The translations under genes and the position numbers were made by a program. Below are positions 23,912 to 30,869 of a stretch of 46,104 nt of DNA, one piece after another. The notes beneath the pieces are model-generated. The model was given only the letters and a program-made list of their open reading frames with translations. It was not told the DNA's origin and made no database searches. Location: assembly GCA_002426755.1 (NCBI GenBank), contig DINI01000026.1:50896-96999 (forward strand), read 5' to 3'. The stretch is from Flavobacteriaceae bacterium UBA5544. GTDB taxonomy: Bacteria > Bacteroidota > Bacteroidia > Flavobacteriales > Flavobacteriaceae. Numbering within the stretch: the stretch's first letter is position 1; every line of letters starts with the position of its first letter.

Positions 23912-24000
23912 CCGTTTTGGTTTATTGTTAGTAATTGTACAGATGAAACATTTAAAGGCTCATGAGCCTTTTTGATTAATAGTTGGTGTAAATGTTTCAT
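23908..24000 (-). CDS. possible 30-codon leader peptide upstream of the MFS gene
   Basis: On the minus strand ATG at 24000 opens 30 codons, beginning MKHLHQLLIKKAHEP and ending TINQNG, and stops with TGA at 23910-23908. This stop overlaps the MFS ATG (23911-23909) as ATGA. Both ends of the 12-base inverted repeat (23943-23954 and 23989-24000) lie in this frame, the first one over its start codon. This resembles leader ORFs that couple or attenuate translation of exporter genes. It may also be chance; no similarity to a known leader was recognised. Confidence 0.4.
   Translation of the reverse strand: MKHLHQLLIKKAHEPLNVSSVQLLTINQNG
23943..24000. promoter_or_regulatory. nested inverted repeats in the MFS leader
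   Basis: The perfect 12-base arms ATGAAACATTTA (23943-23954) and TAAATGTTTCAT (23989-24000) enclose a perfect 18-base palindrome AAAGGCTCATGAGCCTTT (23954-23971). In RNA these would form a stem with an inner hairpin ending 32 bases before the MFS start. They could mask or expose the leader-frame start. Confidence 0.65.
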
Positions 24001-24023
24001 TTTGATTGATTGGTATAAAAATA

Positions 24024-24051
24024 AAAAGTCCGACGTTATCGTCGGACTTTT
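24024..24051 (-). terminator. terminator-like hairpin inside the MFS leader
   Basis: Perfect 12-base arms AAAAGTCCGACG (24024-24035) and CGTCGGACTTTT (24040-24051) with a TTAT/ATAA loop. The T-rich tail is better on the minus strand (TTTTTATTTTTAT). It lies between the probable MFS promoter (24177-24184) and the MFS start, where no gene ends, so it fits an attenuator. An upstream leader segment CGGACTT (plus-strand 24095-24101) could pair with the first arm and prevent the hairpin. Confidence 0.65.
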
Positions 24052-24176
24052 ATATATTGATTAAATGTATATTCATATCATCATAACATATAGCAAGTCC
24101 GCCTTCTCGATAAAGAGGTTCTCTTTTGGGTATATGTGACAATGCAGTTGCGCATACTTTTTGATTTATCGTTCAT

Positions 24177-24184
24177 CAAAGCTA
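24177..24184 (-). promoter_or_regulatory. -7 box of the MFS-ypdA operon
   Basis: TAGCTTTG on the minus strand is a perfect TAnnTTTG match. Transcription from it would make a leader of about 255 nt that contains the hairpins described at 23943-24051. Confidence 0.45.
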
Positions 24185-24204
24185 GGGAAAAAAAATGAAT
24201 GTTG

Positions 24205-24212
24205 TATTTTTG
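24205..24212 (+). promoter_or_regulatory. -7 box of the DUF1684 gene
   Basis: TATTTTTG is a perfect TAnnTTTG match 27 bases before the ATG at 24240. It is divergent from the box at 24177-24184, 20 bases away. Confidence 0.45.
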
Positions 24213-24239
24213 AGCTTAAAATTTTTAATAATTTAATGT

Positions 24240-24842
24240 ATGAAAACAATATTTTCACTCTTTTTTGGACTCGTTTTTTTATTGAGTTGTGCACAAGATA
24301 AACAGCGAGTACAAGGCGAAACCGAGTTTCAACGTGAAATAAATTCAGAATATAAGGATGCTTCCAAATCGCCATTAAAGGAGAAAGACTTAAAGAAGTT
24401 TAAAGGTTTGGACTTTTTTAAGTTTGACTCCGCTTATGTGGTGACCGCAACCTTTAAGCGAACTTTGGATGAAAAGCCATTCAAAATGAAAACCACCACC
24501 GATAGACGTCCTGATTATATAAAATATGGTGAAATTGCCTTTAATTTAAAAGGCAAGGATTATAAATTGAATGTGTATCAAGGACAAGATCTAATCAAGA
24601 AAGAAGGCTATGAAGACTATTTGTTTTTACCTTTTTTGGATGATACCAATGGAGATGAAAGTTATGGAGGAGGTCGCTATATCGATATGAGAATTCCAAG
24701 TGGCGACACTTTGGTTGTGGACTTCAATTCGGCTTACAACCCGTATTGTGCCTATAATGAAAAATATTCCTGTCCTATTGTGCCAAGGGAAAATTATCTA
24801 GAAATTGAGGTGAGAGCAGGAGTCAAGGCTTTTAAAAAATAG
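24240..24842 (+). CDS. DUF1684 lipoprotein
   Basis: This is a 200-residue protein. MKTIFSLFFGLVFLLSCAQD is a lipoprotein signal with lipobox LLSC. The DUF1684 domain follows: EREI-like FQREINSEYKDASKSPL, a KKFKGLDFFKFDSAY segment, GEIAFNLKGKDYKLNVYQ, the FLPFLDDTNGDESYGGGRYI loop (residues near 138-157) and FNSAYNPYCAYNEKYSCP with the closing PRENYLEIEVRAGVK. The family is common in Bacteroidota and Actinobacteria; no biochemical role is established. It is probably anchored in a membrane facing the periplasm. It is monocistronic and convergent with crcB. Confidence 0.88.
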   Translation: MKTIFSLFFGLVFLLSCAQDKQRVQGETEFQREINSEYKDASKSPLKEKDLKKFKGLDFFKFDSAYVVTATFKRTLDEKPFKMKTTTDRRPDYIKYGEIAFNLKGKDYKLNVYQGQDLIKKEGYEDYLFLPFLDDTNGDESYGGGRYIDMRIPSGDTLVVDFNSAYNPYCAYNEKYSCPIVPRENYLEIEVRAGVKAFKK

Positions 24843-24879
24843 GCGTATAAAGTGTCAGTTAGCCAATACATCTTTTGAA

Positions 24880-25251
24880 TCACACACTTTTTACAATGAA
24901 AATACCAGCAAACACCGCCAAAAAGCCTATCACGAAACTGGCGATGGTGTAGATTGCAAAACTTGTAAAATCTCCCGATTTTAAAAACACATGATTTTCG
25001 TATGCAAAGGTTGAAAAGGTAGTAAAGCCACCACAAAAACCTGTTGCCAAAAAGAGAATTTGATTTTGTGAAAGCGTATTTTGTTTGATGGCAAATCCCA
25101 AAATAACACCAATGAGCAGACTTCCCAAAATGTTCGCGGCAAAAGTGCCGTAGGGAATTCCTGTTCCGGGACTGTTAAGATATTTACCAATAAGGAATCG
25201 TAATACGCTCCCGATACCTCCACCAAGAAAAACTAAAAAGAGTTGTTTCAC
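24880..25251 (-). CDS. crcB: fluoride ion channel CrcB/Fluc
   Basis: This is a 123-residue protein with four membrane helices. Family residues seen are GGGIGSVLRFLIG (10-22, with Arg18), GTFAANILGSLLIG (35-48, with Asn40) and GFCGGFTTFSTF (71-82), the Phe/Thr-rich pore motif. It works as a dual-topology dimer that passes fluoride out of the cell. The start is GTG at 25251, overlapping the stop of the upstream gene by 4 bases (GTGA), so it is translationally coupled to it. No fluoride riboswitch was recognised upstream of the operon. Confidence 0.95.
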   Translation of the reverse strand: MKQLFLVFLGGGIGSVLRFLIGKYLNSPGTGIPYGTFAANILGSLLIGVILGFAIKQNTLSQNQILFLATGFCGGFTTFSTFAYENHVFLKSGDFTSFAIYTIASFVIGFLAVFAGIFIVKSV

Positions 25252-26213
25252 ATCGATGTGTTTTCGGTAGGAGTTTGTTCTTTAATCGGAATATAGATTT
25301 CCGTTAAATAATCAGCAGGGTTTGGTGTGCTTCCTGGGTCATTTAAATAAATTTCAAAAGGATGTTGCTCTGATTGTTCAAGATTATTGTCCTTAAGATA
25401 TTTCATCGCTACCTTCCAAGCTTCTCCGAGATTGGTGTAATCACCTTTTAAGGTTGCTTTCAGAGCTCTGGTTTTTTCAATATACCCACAGAGGACATTG
25501 CTATCATCTGCCACTATTACTTTATCTCTCACAGGAATGGCATTACTCATAATGACGTTCCCATTATCGTCCATTTCATTGTAGATAGTGAAAGGCATTC
25601 CGGCCATAGGTACGTTGTGGTCTTGCATAAAATTCATGATTTCAGCATATTGTCTTGCCATCATATTGCTAATGTTGCTTGCGGATGCTGAAGTTGTCTT
25701 ATACATATAAAATCCACCGCCATATTCGGTAAGTCCATCTACTTTGATGCTGTAAACCTTCATGCTTTCTACAACTTCATCCTCCAATTGCTTCAGGTCA
25801 TCGCTCATTTGTTTCATCAGTTCGTCACGAGAGCTACCTGAAAAAATGGACTTTGCCTTATAAATGAAGGATAAGTCATATGCCGAAATGGTTCTCGATA
25901 CTTCAGTGGTTCCATCACCATTGGGACGCAACTTCCAAGAGAGTTCAGAATTACCAATATCTTTGCTGGTATAATTTTGTTGTATGAATTTTGGAGCTTC
26001 GTTTGAAGCACTTTTTAATTGTTCTGTTTTTTTCCAAAAAGCAGAATGATCTGTTGTTGCGGTATCTGCAATTGTTTCAAAAATGACAGCGGCAGGTGCT
26101 TTAATGTTTCGATTTGTAGTTAACACATAAGAATTTGGCTGTACGGCAATATATATGGAAAGTCCTATGATGGCGATTAATAGTAAAAATAAGATGTATT
26201 TGATGAATTTCAT
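25248..26213 (-). CDS. membrane-anchored SRPBCC plus GyrI-like effector-binding domain protein
   Basis: The frame runs to 26348 but the start is the ATG at 26213. It gives MKFIKYILFLLLIAIIGLSI, a single N-terminal membrane anchor, and a -7 box at 26267-26274 sits between the two candidates. The anchor is followed by an SRPBCC-like domain (SYVLTTNRNIKAPAAVIFET, WKLRPNGDGTTEVSRTI) and a C-terminal GyrI-like small-molecule-binding domain (GAM-type features: GMPFTIYNEMDDNGNV, LKATLKGDYTNLGEAW, EIYLNDPGSTPNPADYLTEI and YIPI). The total is 321 residues. Such proteins occur widely in Flavobacteria; the ligand is unknown. It is first in an operon with crcB (4-base overlap), though a link to fluoride is only positional. 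Confidence 0.8.
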   Translation of the reverse strand: MKFIKYILFLLLIAIIGLSIYIAVQPNSYVLTTNRNIKAPAAVIFETIADTATTDHSAFWKKTEQLKSASNEAPKFIQQNYTSKDIGNSELSWKLRPNGDGTTEVSRTISAYDLSFIYKAKSIFSGSSRDELMKQMSDDLKQLEDEVVESMKVYSIKVDGLTEYGGGFYMYKTTSASASNISNMMARQYAEIMNFMQDHNVPMAGMPFTIYNEMDDNGNVIMSNAIPVRDKVIVADDSNVLCGYIEKTRALKATLKGDYTNLGEAWKVAMKYLKDNNLEQSEQHPFEIYLNDPGSTPNPADYLTEIYIPIKEQTPTENTSM

Positions 26214-26266
26214 TGTTTTCGTGGGTGTTGGTTTTGTTGCCAATCCCAAAGTTTCAGGTTGGTATT

Positions 26267-26274
26267 CAAAGATA
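26267..26274 (-). promoter_or_regulatory. -7 box of the GyrI-like/crcB operon
   Basis: TATCTTTG on the minus strand is a perfect TAnnTTTG match 54 bases upstream of the ATG at 26213. It argues against the longer frame to 26348. Confidence 0.5.
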
Positions 26275-26576
26275 ATGAAATTTATGCTAAAGTTTAGGCA
26301 ATTGAAATTGTAGGGTAAAAAAAGCAAATCAAAAAAAGTGACTTTCAAAACAGATCTTTTGTGAACTATTGAAATTCAAAAAGTTAATCTAAAATTAAGA
26401 ATGCTGAATAACTAAAACATTAGGTGTCTTTGTTGACACTAAACTTTAATAATAAGAAGTTGATTCCCAGTAGAACGCAAAAATAGATGATTACAGTCAT
26501 GTGGTTGTTTCTGTAAACATCCCAATTTCTGAATTATGTCATCATTAATTCGAAAAAAAAATGAAGAAAAGACTAT

Positions 26577-26762
26577 TTATATAAAGGCAAATTTTATAAC
26601 CGCAATAAAAATGATAAACGAGATAAAAGCTATCAATACCCACACGCTACCTTTGTAATATTTTTTGTGAAGGTTGAGGTCTCTACGGTATGTATAAATC
26701 AAAGCAGCTATAAAAGCGATTGCGAATAAAATCGCAAAAATCAATTGACCGTTAGTAAACAT
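26577..26762 (-). CDS. small membrane protein, two helices
   Basis: This is a 61-residue protein from the ATG at 26762; a TTG at 26780 is excluded because it lies at the -7 box. It has two membrane helices, IFAILFAIAFIAALIYTY and VWVLIAFISFIIFIAVIKFA, joined by a basic loop RRDLNLHKKYYKGS. The pattern is common in Flavobacteriaceae as a small unnamed inner-membrane protein. The function is unknown. 228 bases without a gene lie downstream. Confidence 0.7.
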   Translation of the reverse strand: MFTNGQLIFAILFAIAFIAALIYTYRRDLNLHKKYYKGSVWVLIAFISFIIFIAVIKFAFI

Positions 26763-26777
26763 ATAGCTATTTTTATG

Positions 26778-26785
26778 CAAAAATA
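26778..26785 (-). promoter_or_regulatory. -7 box of the small membrane protein gene
   Basis: TATTTTTG on the minus strand is a perfect TAnnTTTG match 15 bases upstream of the ATG at 26762; it decides the start. Confidence 0.5.
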
Positions 26786-26908
26786 AATAAACTAATCTAA
26801 AATCTCAAGTATTCATAATATATAACACCTATAGATTTATAACTTCATAATTATCTACGAATACAAATCTGGTTTAGTTTTATGAATTAATTAATATTTC
26901 AATACGCA

Positions 26909-27295
26909 ATGAAAGACAAGATTGAAGCCGTAAAAGCATTCCATACAGCATTTAAAATAGGCCACAGAGAAACTCCAAAGGCAAGTTTGGGAACTGAAAA
27001 AAATATGCTGCGATATAAACTGATGCGCGAAGAAAACGAAGAATATCTCGAAGCTGCCAATAATGATGATTTGGTGGAAATTGCCGATGCTCTGGGTGAT
27101 ATGCTGTACATTTTGTGCGGAACTATTATTGAGCACGGTTTGCAGCATAAGATTGAAGAAGTTTTTGACGAAATACAACGGAGCAATATGAGTAAATTGG
27201 GAGAAAACGGTGAACCAATTTATAGAGAAGATGGCAAAGTGCTTAAAGGGCCAAACTATTTTAAACCAGATATTATTAAAATACTCAACAGTTAA
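26909..27295 (+). CDS. MazG-like nucleoside triphosphate pyrophosphohydrolase
   Basis: This is a 128-residue, all-alpha protein of the MazG/PRA-PH superfamily. The metal-binding pattern ExxE...ExxD is met by EENEEYLEA (Glu41-Glu45) and EIADALGD (Glu57, Asp60). It resembles the group of phage and bacterial NTP-PPases with a C-terminal FDEIQRSNMSKLGENGEPI segment followed by GKVLKGPNYFKPDI. The expected reaction is hydrolysis of an NTP or dNTP to NMP and pyrophosphate, a house-cleaning role. It is monocistronic and ends at a strong terminator shared with ilvE. Confidence 0.88.
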   Translation: MKDKIEAVKAFHTAFKIGHRETPKASLGTEKNMLRYKLMREENEEYLEAANNDDLVEIADALGDMLYILCGTIIEHGLQHKIEEVFDEIQRSNMSKLGENGEPIYREDGKVLKGPNYFKPDIIKILNS

Positions 27296-27314
27296 GGCAT
27301 ATCTACCAAAACTA

Positions 27315-27357
27315 AAATTCCAAATTCCAACAAAAAGACAGTTGGGATTTGGAATTT
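27315..27357. terminator. bidirectional intrinsic terminator
   Basis: AAATTCCAAATTCCAAC (27315-27331) and GTTGGGATTTGGAATTT (27341-27357) form a 17-base stem with one G-T wobble, followed by a T-run on the plus strand and a T-rich tract on the minus strand. It serves the convergent MazG-like and ilvE genes. Confidence 0.85.
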
Positions 27358-27384
27358 TTTTATTGGAATTTCTAATTTTGAAGA

Positions 27385-28452
27385 CTAAACTTCATATCTC
27401 CAACCATGAGGATCTTCGGCAAGGTTGTGTTGTAAGTTCAACATTTTTTCTTTCAAAATTGATGCATACGAATCTGATCTTAATTCCAGTTCGAAAATAT
27501 CGCCACCATGCTCAAAAGCCGAGATCGGACTGATAACGGCAGCAGTTCCTGCTCCAAAAATTTCTTTTAATGAGCCATTTTTAGCGGCTTCCTTAATTTC
27601 TTTTACGCTTACGGGTCTTACGTCCACTTTTATATTGTTATCTTTTGCCAATTGTATCAAACTTTTTCTGGTAACACCATCCAAAATACGATCGCTTGTT
27701 GGAGCAGTTATCAACGTGTCATTCACCCTAAAGAAGATGTTCATTGTTCCAGCTTCTTCTAGATATTCGTGTGTGTTTGCGTCAGTCCAGATGATTTGTT
27801 GAAATCCTTTTGCCTGTGCCAAAGAAGTTGGATAGAATTGTGCTGCATAGTTACCAGCCGCTTTTGCAAAGCCTACACCACCATTGGCAGAACGGCTGTA
27901 TTTTTCTGCAAATAAAACTCTTACGCCTCCCGTGTAATATGCTTTGGCTGGCGAACAAATAATCATAAACCTATAAGTGCTTGCTGGCGAAGCCGAAATC
28001 GCTGGCTCGGTAGCAATTACAAATGGACGTATATATAAAGAGTTGCCCTTACCACTTTTAATCCATTGTTCATCCATCTTTAATAGCGTAGTCAAACCTT
28101 CAAAGAAGAACTCTTTCGGAAATTCTGGGATTGCCAAGCGACCTGCTGATTTATTAATACGCTCATAATTGTCTTGAGGTCTGAACAAGAATACGCTTCC
28201 GTCTTCATCTTTATAAGCTTTCATGCCTTCAAATACTGCTTGTCCGTAATGGAAAACTCTCGCGGAAGGCTCAAAGGTCATTGGGCCATAAGGTGTTATT
28301 TTTGGTTGTTGCCATTTTCCATCTACATAATCACAATAAAACATATGGTCTGTAAACGTTCTGCCAAAAACCAAATTCTCAAAATCGACTTTATCAATCT
28401 TTGTGGTTGGTGATTTTACTATATCGATTTCGGAAGTTGCAAATTTTGTCAT
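27385..28452 (-). CDS. ilvE: branched-chain amino acid aminotransferase
   Basis: This is a 355-residue protein from the ATG at 28452; the TTG at 28473 overlaps the -7 box and is unlikely. It is a fold-type IV PLP enzyme. Seen are EPSARVFHYGQAVFEGMKAY (61-80), RPFVIATEP (142-150), GGVGFAKAAGNYAAQF with the PLP lysine Lys197, an EEAGTMNIFF segment, and the phosphate-binding FGAGTAAVISPI. Length and motifs fit the eukaryotic-like class II BCAT. It interconverts Leu, Ile and Val with their 2-oxo acids using glutamate/2-oxoglutarate. It could feed branched acyl-CoA turnover, the kind of metabolism in which the mutase at 3699-7130 works. Confidence 0.95.
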   Translation of the reverse strand: MTKFATSEIDIVKSPTTKIDKVDFENLVFGRTFTDHMFYCDYVDGKWQQPKITPYGPMTFEPSARVFHYGQAVFEGMKAYKDEDGSVFLFRPQDNYERINKSAGRLAIPEFPKEFFFEGLTTLLKMDEQWIKSGKGNSLYIRPFVIATEPAISASPASTYRFMIICSPAKAYYTGGVRVLFAEKYSRSANGGVGFAKAAGNYAAQFYPTSLAQAKGFQQIIWTDANTHEYLEEAGTMNIFFRVNDTLITAPTSDRILDGVTRKSLIQLAKDNNIKVDVRPVSVKEIKEAAKNGSLKEIFGAGTAAVISPISAFEHGGDIFELELRSDSYASILKEKMLNLQHNLAEDPHGWRYEV

Positions 28453-28470
28453 TTCATTTTCTTTATTCTG

Positions 28471-28478
28471 CAAAAGTA
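28471..28478 (-). promoter_or_regulatory. -7 box of ilvE
   Basis: TACTTTTG on the minus strand is a perfect TAnnTTTG match 19 bases upstream of the ATG at 28452, giving a very short leader. Confidence 0.5.
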
Positions 28479-28526
28479 GTCAAATTAACGAGTTTAAAAA
28501 ACCGAATTTGATTTTTAAAAAATTGA

Positions 28527-28534
28527 TATCTTTG
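28527..28534 (+). promoter_or_regulatory. -7 box of the DUF4920-mnmD operon
   Basis: TATCTTTG is a perfect TAnnTTTG match, with TTTG 16 bases further upstream (28507-28510). It lies 31 bases before the ATG at 28566 and is divergent from the ilvE promoter. Confidence 0.55.
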
Positions 28535-28565
28535 TCCTTGATAAATTTTAAAATTCTCACCAATT

Positions 28566-29069
28566 ATGAAAAATATTTTAATGGTTTTAGTTCTTGCTGT
28601 GGCTGTAGTTTCTTGCAAATCGAAAGAAAAAGAAGTTGCTGAAACGGAAGTTGTAAAAGAAGAAATTGCCTATGCATCTTTTGGTGATAAAATTACCGAC
28701 GACAATGTGATGACTACTAAACAGATGACGGAAAAGTACAATTCGATGTCAGTAGGCGATACGGTCAATACAAAAATGACAGCAAAAGTCATTGAAGTGT
28801 GCCAGGCAAAAGGATGTTGGATGACCTTAAATTTGGATAATGGACAGGAAGCGATGGTGAAATTTAAAGACTATGCGTTTTTTATGCCTAAAGATATAGC
28901 TGGTAAAGATGTCATTCTTAACGGAAAGGCATTTGTAAATGAAGTACCCGTGGATGAGCAACGACACTATGCTGAAGACGCAGGTAAATCTGCAGAAGAG
29001 GTCGCTGCCATTACAGAACCTAAAAAAACTTATTCGTTTGAGGCTGACGGAGTGCTAATCAAGCAATAG
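28566..29069 (+). CDS. DUF4920 lipoprotein
   Basis: This is a 167-residue protein. MKNILMVLVLAVAVVSCKSK is a lipoprotein signal (VVSC). The DUF4920 domain covers about residues 37-165: YASFGDKITDDNV, a small OB-like beta region with KVIEVCQAKGCWMTLNL (two conserved Cys, Cys93 and Cys98 by count), MVKFKDYAFFMPKDIAGKDV and the C-terminal EADGVLIK. The family is restricted largely to Bacteroidota and related phyla and has no assigned function; the CxxxxC pair may bind metal or form a disulfide. The mnmD frame starts in the same frame directly after its stop. Confidence 0.85.
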   Translation: MKNILMVLVLAVAVVSCKSKEKEVAETEVVKEEIAYASFGDKITDDNVMTTKQMTEKYNSMSVGDTVNTKMTAKVIEVCQAKGCWMTLNLDNGQEAMVKFKDYAFFMPKDIAGKDVILNGKAFVNEVPVDEQRHYAEDAGKSAEEVAAITEPKKTYSFEADGVLIKQ

Positions 29070-29765
29070 TTGCAGCGCGAAATCATCACAACGGCAGATG
29101 GTTCCAAAACCATCCACTTGGTGGAATGGAACGAACACTATCACTCCATTCATGGCGCCATACAAGAAGCAAACCACGTTTTTATAAAACATGGTTTGCT
29201 TTTTTTTAAGGAATCGTTTCCAGAAACCAAACCTATCAATATTCTCGAAATAGGGTTTGGAACAGGTTTGAATGCTTTTATCACGTTACTTGAAGCAAAA
29301 AAACTGAATTTAGAAATTGATTATATTGGTGTTGAAGCGTTTCCGATTTCTTCAGAAGAATTGGAGACCATGAATTATTCCGAGCAATTGGAAGTTGATG
29401 GTACGGATGCATTTAAAAAACTACATCAAGTGACTTGGGAAGAAAAACATCAAATCACACCATATTTCCAGCTGACCAAACAGAAAAAGACATTTTTTGA
29501 TATTGAGGACCGAGGGCAATTTGACCTCATTTATTTTGATGCTTTTGGAGCACGTGTGCAACCTGAATTGTGGACCGAAACCATATTTCAAAAGATGTAT
29601 GATGCTCTAAAAACCAATGGTATGTTGGTGACCTATTCCGCAAAAGGAAGTGTTAGGCGAGCTATGTTGGCAACAGGATTTCAAGTCGAAAAACTTCCCG
29701 GACCACCAGGGAAAAGGGAAATGTTGAGAGCCATAAAGAACTTTCAGCATTCGAAAAATCTATAA
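29070..29765 (+). CDS. mnmD: tRNA 5-methylaminomethyl-2-thiouridine methyltransferase MnmD
   Basis: This is a 231-residue protein starting with TTG at 29070, immediately after the TAG of the DUF4920 gene. The encoded N-terminus QREIITTADGSKTIH is where MnmD proteins begin, and no ATG fits. Seen are VEWNEHYHSIHGAIQEANHV, the SAM-binding loop EIGFGTGLNAF (60-70), YIGVEAFPI, and DLIYFDAFGARVQPELW, the MnmD/MnmC2 hallmark. It completes mnm5s2U34 in tRNAs for Lys, Glu and Gln by methylating nm5s2U. As usual for the stand-alone form, no fused MnmC1 oxidase domain is present. Stop-codon adjacency implies translation by reinitiation. Confidence 0.9.
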   Translation: MQREIITTADGSKTIHLVEWNEHYHSIHGAIQEANHVFIKHGLLFFKESFPETKPINILEIGFGTGLNAFITLLEAKKLNLEIDYIGVEAFPISSEELETMNYSEQLEVDGTDAFKKLHQVTWEEKHQITPYFQLTKQKKTFFDIEDRGQFDLIYFDAFGARVQPELWTETIFQKMYDALKTNGMLVTYSAKGSVRRAMLATGFQVEKLPGPPGKREMLRAIKNFQHSKNL

Positions 29766-29907
29766 GGTCTATATTATTGACAACAAAGTGCAAAGCATTT
29801 AACTTTCCTAACAATTATAAAGTTTAGTTAATTCTGTTAAACCTACATTAAAGTTAATTCAAACGGTTCGACTAATGACTAACTTTATAAAAATGGAATA
29901 TTATAAT

Positions 29908-30810
29908 ATGACAGTTTTAATTACAGGTGCAACAGGTTTGATTGGAAGTGAGATTGTAAGACAATGTCATGAAAATAATATTATGGTTCATTACCTGACA
30001 ACTTCTGAAGATAAGTTGGTCAACGAACAGAACTATAAAGGCTTTTTATGGAATCCAAAAAATGGCACTATTGATATTAAGTGTTTCCAAAATGTGGATG
30101 CCATCATCAATCTGGCTGGAGCATCCATCTCAAAACGTTGGACGTCTTCTTACAAAAAAGTGATTTTGGAAAGCCGTCTACAATCCTTACAAACTTTAAA
30201 AGAGTCACTTTCTAAAACTGAACATCAGGTCAAACATATTATTTCTGCCAGTGCCATCGGTATTTACCCAGATTCTTTGACCAATTATTATGATGAAGAT
30301 TACCCTGAAGCTTCTTCAACGTTTCTTGGAAAGGTTGCAGAACAGTGGGAAGACAAAGTAGATGAATTTCATCAACTTAATTTAAGGGTTTCAAAAATTA
30401 GAATTGGGTTGGTGCTGTCCAACGATGGTGGTGCGTTGCCACAAATGGTAAAACCTATTGAATTCGGAGTTGGAGCCGCCTTCGGAAAAGGAACACAATG
30501 GCAATCATGGATTCACATCCAAGATTTGGCATCTATTTTTATACATGTGTTGGAAAACCAAACCGAAGGAATATTTAACGGCGTGGCACCAAATCCTGTC
30601 ACCAATAACGACCTGACAAAAGCTATTGCAAAAACCCTTCATAAACCTTTGTTCTTGCCAAACATCCCAAAATTTATGATGAAATTGGTACTTGGAGAGA
30701 TGCACATCTTGCTATTTGAAAGTCAACGTGTCTGTTCAAAAAAAATTGAAGAAAATGGCTTTAGTTTTAAATACTCCAATTTGCAACCCGCATTGGATGC
30801 ATTATTATAA
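29908..30810 (+). CDS. TIGR01777 family SDR epimerase-like oxidoreductase
   Basis: The frame starts at 29875 (ATG), with further ATGs at 29893 and 29908. The last gives MTVLITGATGLIGSEIV, the usual N-terminus of this family, and a 300-residue protein, the normal length. Extended SDR features are GATGLIG for NAD(P) binding, INLAGASISKRWT, SASAIGIYPD with Tyr, and FGVGAAFGKGTQWQSWIHIQ, the family hallmark, then GIFNGVAPNPVTN. Members (YfcH, SulA-like) have no settled substrate. It stands alone on the plus strand before a convergent gene. Confidence 0.88.
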   Translation: MTVLITGATGLIGSEIVRQCHENNIMVHYLTTSEDKLVNEQNYKGFLWNPKNGTIDIKCFQNVDAIINLAGASISKRWTSSYKKVILESRLQSLQTLKESLSKTEHQVKHIISASAIGIYPDSLTNYYDEDYPEASSTFLGKVAEQWEDKVDEFHQLNLRVSKIRIGLVLSNDGGALPQMVKPIEFGVGAAFGKGTQWQSWIHIQDLASIFIHVLENQTEGIFNGVAPNPVTNNDLTKAIAKTLHKPLFLPNIPKFMMKLVLGEMHILLFESQRVCSKKIEENGFSFKYSNLQPALDALL

Positions 30811-30869
30811 AGTTTAAGGCCTGGTTAAGTAGAAATAAACCATATAAACTGCTGTCATTTTTTACGTTT

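Noticed and set aside
26214..26348. Longer N-terminus of the GyrI-like protein
   Set aside because: A perfect -7 box lies within it and the membrane anchor begins at the ATG at 26213.
25252..26400. Fluoride riboswitch controlling crcB
   Set aside because: crcB is second in its operon and no fluoride-riboswitch-like fold was recognised upstream of the first gene.
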